Source of the DNA: Physcia stellaris | Taxonomy: Eukaryota; Ascomycota; Lecanoromycetes; Caliciales; Physciaceae | Direction: 5' to 3' | Length of the DNA stretch: 64,000 nucleotides | Assembly: GCA_018902385.1 (NCBI GenBank) | Contig: JABSSW010000048.1 | Location: 248,001-312,000, forward strand | Shown here: one piece after another, positions 11,650 through 23,572 of the stretch | Numbering within the stretch: position 1 is the stretch's first letter | Layout: every line of letters begins with the position of its first letter | The notes under the pieces: generated by a model | Seen by the model: only the letters and a program-made list of their open reading frames with translations | What the model was told of the DNA's origin: nothing | Database searches by the model: none | Translations under genes and position numbers: made by a program

Positions 11650-13164
11650 TCTGACTCGATATAGCGTGATCGATATACCTTGTTGGAACCACAACAGCTG
11701 CTATCGAGATTTCGCTTGCGGAGACAAGCAGAATGAGGACTACTGGGTATTACTGATGAGCTACGCCTGACACAGAGATATGAATCCCCTGCCTTGTCGC
11801 GCAAACTGAGGGTAAATTTGGTCGACTCGCTCGGTTCCTGTGGCAGCCCACTATTTAAGGGGTTCGCGGGCGGAAATCTACTTCAAGCGCATACGGTCCA
11901 CGCCGCCAACAAATAGTTCAATTGTACGATTTGCGTCGTTCCGTATATTGCAGGGTTCGTGGTCGATATCGATCTTGGGTACAAATCGGGCCCTCACTGA
12001 CGTGGATTTCGCACGAACTGCTGTAGAGTGGATCGCAAATATGCCTGTCCGTGGTTGCTGTCAGCAGTTGTTCCGACACGTGGTAGTAAAGCATGTATCC
12101 GTGGGAATCCAAACACCGGTAGGCCGTGTGTTCTACGCGCGGGGATTCAGACAAGCATTTGGTAGACTGCATCTTCGAAAAGCGCAACTACCACCACACT
12201 GCGTATTTTCGATCAAGCAAAGGCTTCAACCAAAACAGAAGCTCAACAGCGCCACGCGATGGACATTGCGTACCGTTTGCGAACGGAAGGGAAGAGTATG
12301 TTCAGAGGCTGGACGGTACCATCAATGACGCGCGTGGACTGTCCAGGCAAAACAATCAGACACTACCCACCTTTTACCCGGGCGAGAGCAGAACAATGGT
12401 TGGATCTGGTCGTTCAATGTAATCTTTATGTTTGACCTGCTTTGGACGAGGGGGAGAGATAAGTTCAATGGAAGAAGCCGAGGGGCTAATGATGGGCAGA
12501 GTTGGCTCTCGAGGCCTTGGAAGATCAAGAAATCCTCGGTGATATCAATAGTCTGGGGCTCTTGATGTCTTCTCAAGCAAGTAGGGCTATCAAATGGTCA
12601 CGGGTTTGGATTATCGCATGCTAAGCCTGAATTGGGCAAGTGCGGGGTTCTTTGTTTGGTTCCGTCTTCACGTGGAAATAGCTGATTCATCTGATGTCTC
12701 AATATCATCGTCGACCCAGGAACAATCATGAATCATGTGAACAGAAGATGTTGCAAGGGTCGAAGATAGTTGATCATCTCCCTTCTCTGAAGTGGTTGCC
12801 ACCTGATCCTTCCAGAAGCCGGCTACGAGCAGAGCTAGCTACGTTGTTCATACATGCTGCTACGAGTATCAAGAGCAAACTTCTGACACTGATCAAATCT
12901 ATGGCCATTGACATGTGAAAGCTGACTAAGGTACCGTTGTAGCTACTCTCGTACTTACATGTAGTCTTCACTTGTCTCGGTACCTCGTGGATACTGTACA
13001 TACCGAATCCCGATGTGTGCTGTCTTATTGTTAATTCTACCTAGCGCGTCCATTGATGAAATTACGCAGAGGCACTTCTAGACAGCGGCGGGATACCCCG
13101 TACTTCTGCCTACACCCCCCTTGGTGTGGGACTTCGTGCCTTGACGCGAAAGCGTTCGCACATC
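11650..13164. other. Upstream region of the bHLH and amidase genes
   Basis: 1.5 kb between two divergent genes. A 162-codon open frame at 11840-12328 (+) is dismissed because it has no recognisable similarity and overlaps other random frames. A CACGTG E-box sits at 12077-12082, 428 bases upstream of the bHLH start. Confidence 0.5.
12077..12082. promoter_or_regulatory. CACGTG E-box upstream of the Cbf1-like gene
   Basis: A perfect CACGTG, the binding sequence expected for the class of bHLH protein encoded next to it. It could mediate self-regulation. A six-base site can occur by chance; other CACGTG copies lie at 23888 and 43017. Confidence 0.3.
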
Positions 13165-14161
13165 ATGCGAATCGCTTGTATACAGCTCGCTTCAGAACTT
13201 GGGAAGATTCAGGAGAACATCCGCCGTGCCGATGTTCTCCTTGAGCATCTTTCGCCGGGCCAATGCGATCTCTTGGTGCTTCCCGAACTGGCTTTCTCAG
13301 GTCTTGCATCCGCCTGTCTCGATGCTTCAAACCATATGCTGAGGCCTGATGTACATAGGCTACAATTTCCCTTCCTTGGACGCGATACGACCCTTCCTTG
13401 AGCCTACAGCCAGAGGGGCTTCTGCGACATGGGCGAGGGACACAGCAAGGCGCCTAGACTGCATCGTGACAGTTGGTTATCCTGAAATCACTGTGGGCTC
13501 CAAAGTCGATCCAACCATGCCAGCATCGATTTGTTACAATTCCACCATCACCGTTTCCGCACAAGGGGACACGTTGGCGCATTATCGCAAGACGCACCTC
13601 TATTATACCGATGAGACCTGGGCTTCGGAGTCGGATACGAAGTGGTTGACCATAGGACTGCCGCTCAGCCTTTCGCCACCGTCGAGCGTTGCACAGAGAA
13701 CTCAGGACAGGACAACCCAAACTACCTTTGGGATCTGTATGGATCTAAACCCTTATCAGTTCACCGCGCCTTGGACTTTGTACGAGCTGGCGTCATATTC
13801 TCTGAATTCCAGCACTCAACTTCTCGTGCTCTCGATGGCATGGCTAACTCACAGAACTTCTTCTGAGCTCCTCGAGAGCCCTGGCGACCCTGATCTTGAG
13901 ACATTGAACTACTGGGTAGAGCGCATAGTACCTCTCGTCAAGAACCGGGAAGGCGAAGTTGTCGTGGTATTTGCAAATCGTTGTGGTGAGGAGCCAATAG
14001 ATGCTCGTTACGCTGGGACAAGCTGGATAGGTCGCGTGGGATTCGGCAAAGTCAAGATATGGGATACTGCAGGGAAAGCCGAAGAGAAGCTGCTCTTAAT
14101 TGATACCGATCACGATCCGGAATATGAGCTTCGGACATCGGGAACTGGAATCTCCTCATGA
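13165..14161 (+). CDS. Nitrilase-family amidase, probably protein N-terminal amidase Nta1
   Basis: Nta1 removes the side-chain amide of N-terminal Asn and Gln, feeding proteins into the Arg/N-degron pathway. Two exons (13165-13300, 13359-14161; 58-base intron) give 312 aa. The carbon-nitrogen hydrolase triad is complete: Glu41 in PELAFSG, Lys123 in YRKTHLYYTDE and Cys172 in FGICMDLNPYQF. The M-D-L-N-P context after the Cys and the TDE...W stretch after the Lys are typical of fungal Nta1 rather than of nitrilases proper. The chosen start is the ATG in MRIACIQLA, the usual first strand of the family; an upstream in-frame GTG/ATG region adds only 13 unlikely residues. The 3' end is simple, although a later exon cannot be excluded. 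Confidence 0.85.
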
Positions 14162-14755
14162 CCTACCCGCAAACTGGTATACGGGCGGGTCACTGGGAGA
14201 AGGAGGAAGCGTCAAACACGCTTTGGCTGAGCTTGAATCACGACATGGAGATGTCCTGGGAAAAGGGCAGAGCGCTTTATGGAGGTCATTTAATCGTCGT
14301 TGTCTACTCGGCAAAGTCAGCAGCAGTCCAACAGGATGTTCCATCTAGCAATGCGGAGAGTGCAGACGAATTGTGTCATATGGATAACACAAGGCCTTCG
14401 CTAAAGGCTTTATGGTGACTTAGAGAGCGCATCTATATTTGTTCGATTCAAGTATGGGTTTGCTTTACTGCTCGCAGTTGCAATTTCGCATCCTGCCAAT
14501 CAAAGGTTTGGATTTTAACACTCACTGCTATGATCAAGACTAATGATCCCAGTTGCTATACTCAGGTTTCAATAGCCATTCTATCTGCGCTGCATGCTTC
14601 GTCTACTGCACAAAGCAGACTCGTTAGGGCATACCTACGTGAACTATGTAATTGCTTCCACTGCGAGCCTTTCTCATCCGCTGAACTGTACGTGACCACC
14701 ATGTAAATGCTTACCGCAGCCGCCCTCATGCTAGCCACTTTTGGGGTATAATGGA
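14162..14755. other. Convergent intergenic region
   Basis: 594 bases between the 3' ends of the amidase gene and CSE1. No reading frame with recognisable similarity and no clear structural feature. Confidence 0.6.
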
Positions 14756-17700
14756 TTAGCCCTGCATATAGCCAATGAAGATAGGCCGAGCTTCAGGGCT
14801 TAGTCTCTCCTGTGCAAATACCGAGACCTTCGAACCATTCTTCACCATCTGTTGGCGGACCCAAGCCTTCACGTCGGTGATTTCTGGATACGGGTCCCGC
14901 GGGGATTTCGTTACTGTATTCAATGGCGTAAAGCCTACGCCAAAACTCATATCGTCGACGTCCTGTTCGACGATGTTATCGCTTGTGGCAGCAGCTACCG
15001 GGGGAATTTCTAGGAGTTTGAGTAAGGCTTCGGCTGTGAACGCCCAGCCTTTCTTGTACTTCTGCGCAAATGCGTTCGATGTCACGAGGGTGGAGACAAA
15101 GGAAACGACAGCGCTCTTGCGGTCTATGGGCCGAGTAAGGATGCCAGTTGTTGGTAGGATAATCTTTAAATAGATGGGAACAAAAACACTGGTTATAACG
15201 TTAGATTGCTTCGATGAGCCGGTCAGAAGCACCCACCCTGCTTGTAGCTGTTCGCATGCGCCATCGAAGAAATCCGCTCCCATTCCTGCCTCCACTCTGG
15301 ATGAAATGAGATGATATAGTCGCACGAATCTTTGAGTAAACGCCTCAGAAGGCGCATTTTGAAGCCGCGTCAGGAGGAGCTGCAGGATTGTCTGAAAGTA
15401 AGGTTGTACGACGCTACTATACTGACAATTAGCTTCTTTTCCGAAACACAAACCTGATGTGTCTTACGCGGAGAAAGTAAGCAGAACGGATTCAAGTATT
15501 TCGAAAGCATAGACCTCGTTTGTTTTCGTTGAGATTAATCTCTGAAAGATGCCCAACAAGGTCTCCAGCTGGTTGTTCGCGATGATTTCCGTTGCGCCTC
15601 GTGGGATCACAGCGGACAGAAAGCGAACCAAGGCAGGGACATTTCCTCTCATGGCCCAGAGTCCGGGATTCAACGTTGGATCTAGCAATGACTGGTAAAA
15701 GCTAGGAAGGGCTGTCGAAGAATCTGCTTCGAGTAGAGCGGCAAGGAGCTGGAACACGTAAGGTATGAATTCTGAGAGAAATCAGACAATGAGGTCCACA
15801 CAGGGAGAATGGCCGGGGGGTTACCTGAGATATCGTTGACAAGGATTCCGGCGAAGGCACTGTTGAGCTGATTCTCGAATACCTGCGGCGCAGAGGGTGC
15901 AGCGTATCTACTATTGTCAGCAACTGTGAGCGTTGCCAAGACGCATTGAGAACTAACCGTATCAAAGCGCCTACAGCTTCGAAATGGTAGTAATCAAATC
16001 TCGGGTTCGACGGATTTTGACAGATGACTTGTGTGATTTTTATAAGACGTGGAAGGACTTGATTGATAATGGGCAAAGATCCCTCTCGGATCACAACAAG
16101 CACCCTCATTACACATCGCATGAGGAATTCGTTTTCTTGTAATTTTGCAGCATCTGGCTTTATCTCAATCAACCGGAACAACTGCTCAAGTAGCCGAGCT
16201 GATTGTTCCTGTACGGTGCTTTGGCTGATCACGGGTTCATTGTTCGAATTGCGAAGTGCCATAACACGCTCCAAGCACATCGCAGAATAAGAATAGACGA
16301 CGTAATCGGGCGACATCAAATGTTCAACCAGGATCGGAAAAACAGATTGCCATTGCTGTTGACTGATCTGACTCCGGAACAGGTACAAATACTTTATCGA
16401 ACCAACCTTCAGAATAGGCTCTACGCCGGCATCTGACAGAAAATCATGTGCGATGTTCTTCTCAAAAAAGTCTATGATATTGGCGAAAGGGTACGTTGTT
16501 ATAGCACCCTGGCTGGTGGTGACTGTGCCTTTGACAGCAATGGAGATGAAGAGGTTGATAGCAGTGTCTTTCGACTTCCAATTAGCTTTCGGATCTCGTT
16601 TATAGTCTGATTGATAATGATCAATATAGCGGAAGACAATTGTAGCAACTAGCTGGTCAAATTGTGCGACTAGCTGGCTGAGGAAGTCTGCTGCAGCCCG
16701 CCTTCGAGTTTCGCTATCTGATCCTTCTAGGTCTCTTCGTATAAATTCAATAGGTTCATCCTCGAATAATTCAGCGTCCGAGTCACGTAACACCAAATTC
16801 GGAAGAATAGCCTTTTGGATGACCTGGCTTGTAGTGTTTTCATCTTTGAACACCTCAGCGTGTTTCTGAATCCGGGTAACTGAAGTAAGGAAATGTAAGG
16901 CCTTGCTGACAACGATGTCATACTTAGTTTCTGGACCCACAGTAGTCAGGAAGTTCCACGAGCTTTCTATGAATTGTCCCACAAATGATGCAAAATCTTC
17001 GTCATACTTTTGAACATAAAGCGTCAATATTTCGAAAATGGCAGACTTGACCAGCTCTAGAGGCCCCGCTTCCGTGTCATCAGTAGTATGTAGAAGGGCG
17101 TTGTCGTATGTCAGATATGTTTGGAACAAAGTTGTGATGGTCTGAAGATTATCTTCGAAAATTGGTGGGAGATCTTGGGACGAAAGATCGTAGAAAAGCT
17201 TCATGAGCAGGTTGAGTGTTGTGAATATTTGGATAAATTGCCTTTTGTCTAGTTGACCCTGAGCTGCCGACGATTGCTCTTGGATAAGTGAGTGGGTGTT
17301 CTATGAATCGTTTAAGCAAGGCTGAGTAATTGGAATTCGAAGCCTTACCTGGAGTTGGACAAGAAAAGGTCCGCCGAACTTAGTGAGGACATGATTGATC
17401 TCAGTAAAAAGTTCATCTGAGCGCATCAAAGGCCGCCAACGCTTGAAAATGGAGTGGGCGACTTGAAGAACTCCATTGTTGACTACAACATCGTTCGGCG
17501 ATAGTCGCGAAACTAGATCCTTGGAAGGCTGTGAGCTTATGAGACATCGTTGAGTCGGTGATACACTACTTACATCGACAAGAGTGTCCCATTTTTCATA
17601 GAAATCGCTTTCTGCTATGATACCGATGGCTTCTCCAAGCTGAGACTGTATGTTTGGTGGGACCGAAGTCATTAGTCCGATGAGCTCCTTTTTGATAGTC

Positions 17701-18050
17701 ACGACTTCCTCCCATGAAAGCCCGTAATTGCCTTCTTGGTCCTGAGTACGTGTCAGTCCTGGCTTGAAGCTACCACAAGGGGTAATCACAGACGGTCCAT
17801 CTTCTCCTGACAAGATTCTTAAAGTATAAAGCACTTGCGAGGTGGGTATCTTTGAGCGAAGGGTCGGCGACGATGTGGAGGAGGAGGATCGAGAAACCCG
17901 GCTGTGCCTCTTTATTTCGAAGTACAAGCTCGGCTGGAAGAGTCAATAACGGAGACAGCGAAGGTCGAACATACACTGACCTTGCTTGTTTGTTGTGGGA
18001 TTCAAGCTGGCCCTGAGCAACTGCGCCAGCTCCTGAATGTTTCCAGCCAT
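14756..18050 (-). CDS. CSE1: Importin-alpha export receptor Cse1 (exportin-2/CAS)
   Basis: Cse1 is the karyopherin that returns importin-alpha from the nucleus to the cytoplasm together with Ran-GTP. Nine exons: 18050-17981, 17933-17794, 17741-17574, 17528-17349, 17300-15958, 15910-15825, 15771-15468, 15416-15237 and 15188-14756. They total 2904 bases (967 aa), close to the 960 aa of the yeast protein. The N-terminal importin-beta-type domain includes ALYFKNLVRRRW. The conserved Cse1 central blocks follow (HSIFKRWRPLMRSDELFTEI; IEFIRRDLEGSDSETRRRAA). The acceptor of exon 4 could instead lie nine bases further in. The acceptor at 15417 (TATAG) is the one that keeps frame. The gene is head-to-head with TSC2, with 0.85 kb between starts. 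Confidence 0.95.
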
Positions 18051-18901
18051 CGTTTGGACCTGGGGCTTCTTACGAAGAAGAAGCGAGAGCGGGCGGAGAA
18101 AACAAGCAAGTCGCTGCGAAGAAGCTATTGCTTACATTTGCAACGAGTAAGTCACTTGATGGTGGGTGACTGTGTTCCTTTGATTTTGCAACATGGGGGA
18201 AAAAGGACATACAATAATTCCAGTGATATTAAACACTGTACATTATTACATGTAGTCTTCACAAATTGAAAAATTACCAGTATCGAGGAAACCCCGGCCC
18301 GAACCTTCTTTACTCTCTAAGCGAATTTCCAGAAGCGCGAGATAAGGTAGCGAGATAAGGCAGCGAGATTCTTTTCTCCGGCTTTTTAAGGCTGCGAAAC
18401 CTCAGTGATCATTTCAGATTTGTTGACAAAGTAGTACTAGCTTTACCACTCAACTTGGATTGTCCTCCTTCTCACGACTTAAACAACTCAATCTGGTGAT
18501 GTTCGTTTGCGTTGATCGAGCTAGATTTTGAAGTCAATCTTCCTTCGTAGGATTACGGTACGTATCTATGTTCGCCACGTTGCTAAGAATTATTAGACGG
18601 GGGCGAAAGCAACAGTCATGTTGGGGTTCCGTGCGTTGCTCGAATATGCATATTACGTCCTGATTAATTGTCACGGCATTTGTAAAGCTGGATGGTCCTG
18701 GATCAACGTCCATGTTTCGTGTCCCCAAGCTTTAGTATATCTGTATTTCTTGTGGAAAACACTATGTCGCATCTCATCGCATCCAATCAATGCAGCACTC
18801 AAGTTCGTGTATTGACGATATTTCTTACAGGACAAGGCAACAGTACAATTCAGTATTAGACTCCATGGGAGACTACGTCGGACGACGCTCAAGTGAGGCG
18901 C
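18051..18901. promoter_or_regulatory. Divergent upstream region of CSE1 and TSC2
   Basis: 851 bases shared by two head-to-head genes. A short tandem repeat of GCGAGATAAGG units (about 18337-18370, two full units plus a partial one) gives closely spaced GATAA motifs. No coding potential was recognised. A short upstream exon of TSC2 around 18864 is possible but not needed. Confidence 0.5.
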
Positions 18902-21900
18902 ATGAAAGCAGAAGCAAATTCTGGGTCGCCCAACCAGGAGACCCTTACCCCCACTTTGGTCGAAAGGGTGAGGGAATTAGCTGTTGGGCGTCAAATAAAG
19001 GCATCGCCTCATAGCCGTGACGGGAGTGATCTTGCTAATGCATCAGCCACAACTGCTTTCGCTCGCCTGAGTCGTGTGTCCGCAAAGAATGCCCAGTCCG
19101 AGCGTGTATTCAAGGAGAAATGTTTGCGAGATATGGATCGTGGTCGTCCTTTCAAAGATCGGCTAGCTGCGATGAGAGCGATATCATCCCACGAGCTTCG
19201 ACAACTTTCTGTCGATAGTCTTAGAGCTATATGGGCAGCGATCGAAGATTTGATCTCAGTCCAAGCGAATATGGAAGCCAGGCAAGCGTCTCTCGAGCTC
19301 CTTCGCAGATCCGCCTCGCATCCGGGTCTTGGCCCTGAGGAACGGAAAGCGTTATGCAGCATGATACTCACACCTATCTCGCCATCTGGTTCGAGACCAC
19401 AGATCTTGGCCTTGAGAGAACTGATGCACGACGGTGTCAATGTATCCCCATGCGAGAAAGAAGTTTCCGCATATCTTGTAGCTACTCTGAAAGACGTTTT
19501 CATTGCCACTCTTGAGGCCCGCTCAGCACTGAAGAAGAATAAATCACGACGACCCATAATTGAAGAAGAGACACTTGAAGAGCTCCTAAGATTCGCCAAC
19601 GACCTCGTTGACCGTAGCTCCACAGTACTTGGAAAAGACAATCTCAGTATACTAATACAGAGATTGATCTGGATAGCCAACAAGACTACATCTCATAAAG
19701 ATCTCGAGCAAGTCGCTTTCCTGATCCGTACGATCACAAGCCGTTCGTCGATACCTCCAGAGCATTTTGAATCCTGCATTGAGGTCTTATGCGGCATATC
19801 TTGCACCTCGGATGCTAGCGTTGGTGAGGCGACTTGGACTTCGATGAAAAGTCTTCTAGCTTCGGAGAATCAAACCGCAGTGGTCGATTTTCTCTTGCGT
19901 ATCTTACGATACTGGCCAAAAGATAGGCAAAGCATCACTGTGCGGGGCGCTTTGCTATCACTGAAGCATATAGTGGAAGCGAATGGGGAAGACAGCGTAC
20001 CTATCATTGATATGCAGCAGCTACTTTACGCGCTGCAAGCGGTTGCTCCAACAAATTCTCGTCTGCAGGTAGATTGTTTACAGATTGTAATATCTTGTCT
20101 GGAGGACCAAGAAACTGCAAGTCGTCTACTCGCTTCTGATTGGTCCAGTCTCGATGCTGTGATCTATCGGACAGATGATACTCAGAATACCGTTAATCAG
20201 CCTTTGTGGTATCCTCTGCTGGGTCCAGCATCTCTTCTGAGCTCGTTTGTCAAATACTATCAAACTCGTGCCTTTTCGCATTTGCAAGAAAATTGGACAT
20301 CACTAGAGCGTCTTGCGAGGCATTTGGAGTCGAATTGGGCGAATCAGAATACCAGACAAAGGACGATGACGCTGGGTCTCATGCTTCATGTCGGCTGTTA
20401 TGTTGACCGTTCAATGCTCGCGGCCACTCTCGACCATATCATCGGAGATCGGCTCCTTCTGCCTACGAACGAGGACTGGATGTATCATATCAGTATATTG
20501 CTTGAGGTCATTGCGTTTGATACGTCAAAACCACTGAAATTCCGTTACCGCATTTTCGCTCTCTTTGATGAGATTGTTCAGGACACCAAGGTTGCGGCGA
20601 CTCGGCTGGAGGGTATCAAAGAGCTAGTACATCTTATCTTGAAGAAGATGGCAAAAGAGTCCGAAGTACCGTTGACAAATATTCTGGCCCAATCCCTCGT
20701 ACGGTTTGCCCTAGATGATGATGATGATGATGTGTTTGACGCAGTTCTTGCCTTTGTTGCTGGTGCCGCTTCTTTCGAAGGCACGACTGACCAGACTGCA
20801 CAAAACCCCGTGTCTACTGGCGCCCAAAACAATCGCGCTGCCACCCACCTGGTATGGCTGTTTCAGCAGTGTTTGACGAGATGTTGTCCGCTACGAACAA
20901 AGTGTTGCTTTGAATGTTTAATTGCAATTGCTGTTGACGCAACCATGCCCACGGATTCACGCTTGACCATAATGAAGCTTCTTTCACGACTGAGATGCAA
21001 TCCTGAGTGCGCTCTCGCAGTAATATCAGTACCAGATACGCTTGGTCTAGCGGCAGCATTGTGCCGAACGGAGGCTTCAGCCCAGATGCGACATCCAAGT
21101 CGTGGGATGTTGAACCGGGCCTCTGGGATAGCAGAATCTCCTGGAGGTCGCATTGGTCGTACGAGTGGGATCGAGCTCTCAAGATCTGCCCGTTCTCGAT
21201 CAACCACAAGGTCCGGAAACGGACGTGATCGATCCATCAAGGCCACACTTCCTCTTTGGATGTATCCAGGGACTAAAGGACTCCCAATAGACCCTCCCCA
21301 AACGTATAGCAAGGATGTTTACATATGCAACGGTTTGAAAGGACACGACCACGACCATACAGGCATGGCAGTCTTGGGAATTGAGAGGTGGTCGGATCTG
21401 ATACTTGACATTTTGCAATTTGGAAGCGATTGGGAGATCTACAGTTATGTCCTTGTCCACTTGCCATCGCAGCTTACGAACATTGCACTTTTCACGGGCC
21501 GTATACCATTTGTGCAGTCGTTGCACCGAACTGTTCTCTCACAGCTGCGTACAGGTAATTTCCATGAGCCACCGGCAATCACTGGAGTCAAAAAGGGTGA
21601 TGTTGCGCTTTGCTTATATAACACGATGACAATACTTTTGGCTTACAAAGAGTGTTTGGGTCGGGATCAACTTGATGAGACTGTCCGTATCTTCTATACA
21701 GGCATTGGAACGTGGGATCGAGCAGCCAGAAGCTGCATACATGCTCTTGTTCTGTGTTCTCACGAAATTCCTGCGAACCTGCGCCGCTTCATTCTACTCA
21801 TCATCCAAAAGATGTCACAGATAATTACGCAGTCACACCTCGCCGTAGATATTCTTGAATTCCTCGCCAGTTTGGTCAGGCTCCCGGAAACCTACCAAAT

Positions 21901-23572
21901 TGTAGGACCCGAGAGTCAAGATTTCCTACGAACGGTTTTTGGTATCTGTATCAGCTACATACATCATGCAAGGGAGCAGAGAGAGAAGAGCGTAGGAGCC
22001 ACAAGACCTTCACATGCCGCAGCGCGCCATAGCGGCTTATCAAACAAGTCTTCGACTGCGTCGGAAGCCAGTCAATCATCTGATGTTCAAAAGGATCTCC
22101 CCGAATATGTATTCACAATAGCGTATCACGTACTCACCCTTTGGTTTTTGGCTATTGACGTACGAGAGCGATCCAAGCATGTGGGATGGATTGTGAAAAA
22201 TCTGACGTGGAAGGATGAACTTGGTAACGAGAGTATGGAAGAGCAGAGCCAAGTGACTCTTGACATGATACATCGGACAGCATATAACGATCTTGGCGAA
22301 ACACACGCCAATGTGGATTTCCATGACGCACACGGACCGATCCTGAAAGAGACCTGGCTCGTTGGTATGAGCATCATCAGCTTGGAAACTGTACAGGAGA
22401 CCGGGCTTACGCTTATCACAAAGAGGCAGGCATCAGGTACCACTCACGCAATGTATCAACAGTATACCGCACAATTGCCACCACATCATGTAGCGATTTC
22501 GAGCGCCAATACGAACGTGAGCTCAAATTCAAGCACGAAAGTGTTCCCCCAGCACATTCTTCTCCAGTTAGGTTTCACTATTGCGCCTGTTCCGATTCCC
22601 CTACAACCTTTACTATTGCCCGAGGATGCCTTCATGAAACGAGCTATCAGCAGCTTCGATCGTAATCATACTGTGGATGGACACAAAGCTGGCGTGATCT
22701 ACATCGCCCCAGATCAAACCTCTGAGCCCGGCGTTCTCGCCAATGTTTCTGGAAGCAAGGTCTATGAGGAATTCCTCTCCCGTCTTGGTACAAAGGTCCG
22801 CCTCCAAGACGCTAAATTCAACACTCAAGGCCTTGATCGAGAGTCTGATATGGATGGTAGCTATACCTATGCTTGGCGGGACCGTGTCTCCGAGATCATC
22901 TTTCACGTCGCTACTATGATGCCCACCCTTGATCACGACCCGCAATGTACCAACAAGAAACGACATATTGGGAACGACTATGTGAAAATCATCTTCAACG
23001 AGTCCGGTCTACCGTTTCGATTTGAAACATTCACATCTCAGTTTAATCATGTAAACATCATCATCACCCCGGAACTTACTACACCACGCCATTCAATTGC
23101 CACAGACATAGACAGCTCTAATGATCTAACTGCTCAAACCAAACCCGGGGACACGCCTGAAGACGAAGAGACGGCATTCTTTTCAGTGCAAACCCTGTGT
23201 TCACCTTCGTTTCCCCAGGTTTCGCCAACAGCCACTCCCAAGGTCGTCTCAGCCTCGGCGCTACCCAGCTTCGTGCGCCAGCTCGCACTGAACGCATCAG
23301 TCCTCAGTCTCGTATGGTCAAACCAGCGGGAGGGCGGCGAGAACCTTTCGAGCTGGCGGAACAGACTCAAAGAGATTATCAAACTGAGACAGAGATACGC
23401 CAACACGGGAACTTCGGCCAATGTCTCGTACCCTGGTATGGGTAATCCATCTGATCGTGGCGGCGCACCGTCTTATGTTGACGGTGATCGATGGACAGGC
23501 AGGTTAGTCATGGCGGGCATGGCGGAGCAGGAGCACTTGTTGTACAGTGCGGACTTTACACGGTGGAACTAA
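18902..23572 (+). CDS. TSC2: Tuberin (TSC2), GTPase-activating protein for Rheb
   Basis: Tuberin switches off the small GTPase Rheb and so restrains TORC1 signalling. This is one uninterrupted frame of 1556 aa; the open frame reaches back to a GTG at 18893, but the first ATG is at 18902. Residues about 80-700 are a long helical-repeat region, with the tuberin-specific domain following. The Rap/Ran-GAP domain spans about 1264-1480 (VIYIAPDQ, FHVATMMPT, KKRHIGNDYVKIIFNESG). Asn1358 in HIGNDYV is the expected 'asparagine thumb' that drives GTP hydrolysis. A Ser/Arg-rich segment with many SR dipeptides near residues 730-775 is a likely phosphorylated linker. No hamartin (TSC1) gene is seen in the window. 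The single-exon structure stands out beside multi-exon neighbours. Confidence 0.95.
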   Translation: MKAEANSGSPNQETLTPTLVERVRELAVGRQIKASPHSRDGSDLANASATTAFARLSRVSAKNAQSERVFKEKCLRDMDRGRPFKDRLAAMRAISSHELRQLSVDSLRAIWAAIEDLISVQANMEARQASLELLRRSASHPGLGPEERKALCSMILTPISPSGSRPQILALRELMHDGVNVSPCEKEVSAYLVATLKDVFIATLEARSALKKNKSRRPIIEEETLEELLRFANDLVDRSSTVLGKDNLSILIQRLIWIANKTTSHKDLEQVAFLIRTITSRSSIPPEHFESCIEVLCGISCTSDASVGEATWTSMKSLLASENQTAVVDFLLRILRYWPKDRQSITVRGALLSLKHIVEANGEDSVPIIDMQQLLYALQAVAPTNSRLQVDCLQIVISCLEDQETASRLLASDWSSLDAVIYRTDDTQNTVNQPLWYPLLGPASLLSSFVKYYQTRAFSHLQENWTSLERLARHLESNWANQNTRQRTMTLGLMLHVGCYVDRSMLAATLDHIIGDRLLLPTNEDWMYHISILLEVIAFDTSKPLKFRYRIFALFDEIVQDTKVAATRLEGIKELVHLILKKMAKESEVPLTNILAQSLVRFALDDDDDDVFDAVLAFVAGAASFEGTTDQTAQNPVSTGAQNNRAATHLVWLFQQCLTRCCPLRTKCCFECLIAIAVDATMPTDSRLTIMKLLSRLRCNPECALAVISVPDTLGLAAALCRTEASAQMRHPSRGMLNRASGIAESPGGRIGRTSGIELSRSARSRSTTRSGNGRDRSIKATLPLWMYPGTKGLPIDPPQTYSKDVYICNGLKGHDHDHTGMAVLGIERWSDLILDILQFGSDWEIYSYVLVHLPSQLTNIALFTGRIPFVQSLHRTVLSQLRTGNFHEPPAITGVKKGDVALCLYNTMTILLAYKECLGRDQLDETVRIFYTGIGTWDRAARSCIHALVLCSHEIPANLRRFILLIIQKMSQIITQSHLAVDILEFLASLVRLPETYQIVGPESQDFLRTVFGICISYIHHAREQREKSVGATRPSHAAARHSGLSNKSSTASEASQSSDVQKDLPEYVFTIAYHVLTLWFLAIDVRERSKHVGWIVKNLTWKDELGNESMEEQSQVTLDMIHRTAYNDLGETHANVDFHDAHGPILKETWLVGMSIISLETVQETGLTLITKRQASGTTHAMYQQYTAQLPPHHVAISSANTNVSSNSSTKVFPQHILLQLGFTIAPVPIPLQPLLLPEDAFMKRAISSFDRNHTVDGHKAGVIYIAPDQTSEPGVLANVSGSKVYEEFLSRLGTKVRLQDAKFNTQGLDRESDMDGSYTYAWRDRVSEIIFHVATMMPTLDHDPQCTNKKRHIGNDYVKIIFNESGLPFRFETFTSQFNHVNIIITPELTTPRHSIATDIDSSNDLTAQTKPGDTPEDEETAFFSVQTLCSPSFPQVSPTATPKVVSASALPSFVRQLALNASVLSLVWSNQREGGENLSSWRNRLKEIIKLRQRYANTGTSANVSYPGMGNPSDRGGAPSYVDGDRWTGRLVMAGMAEQEHLLYSADFTRWN

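Noticed and set aside
11840-12328. 162-codon open frame as a gene
   Set aside because: No recognisable similarity, overlapping frames on both strands, and it lies in a promoter region.
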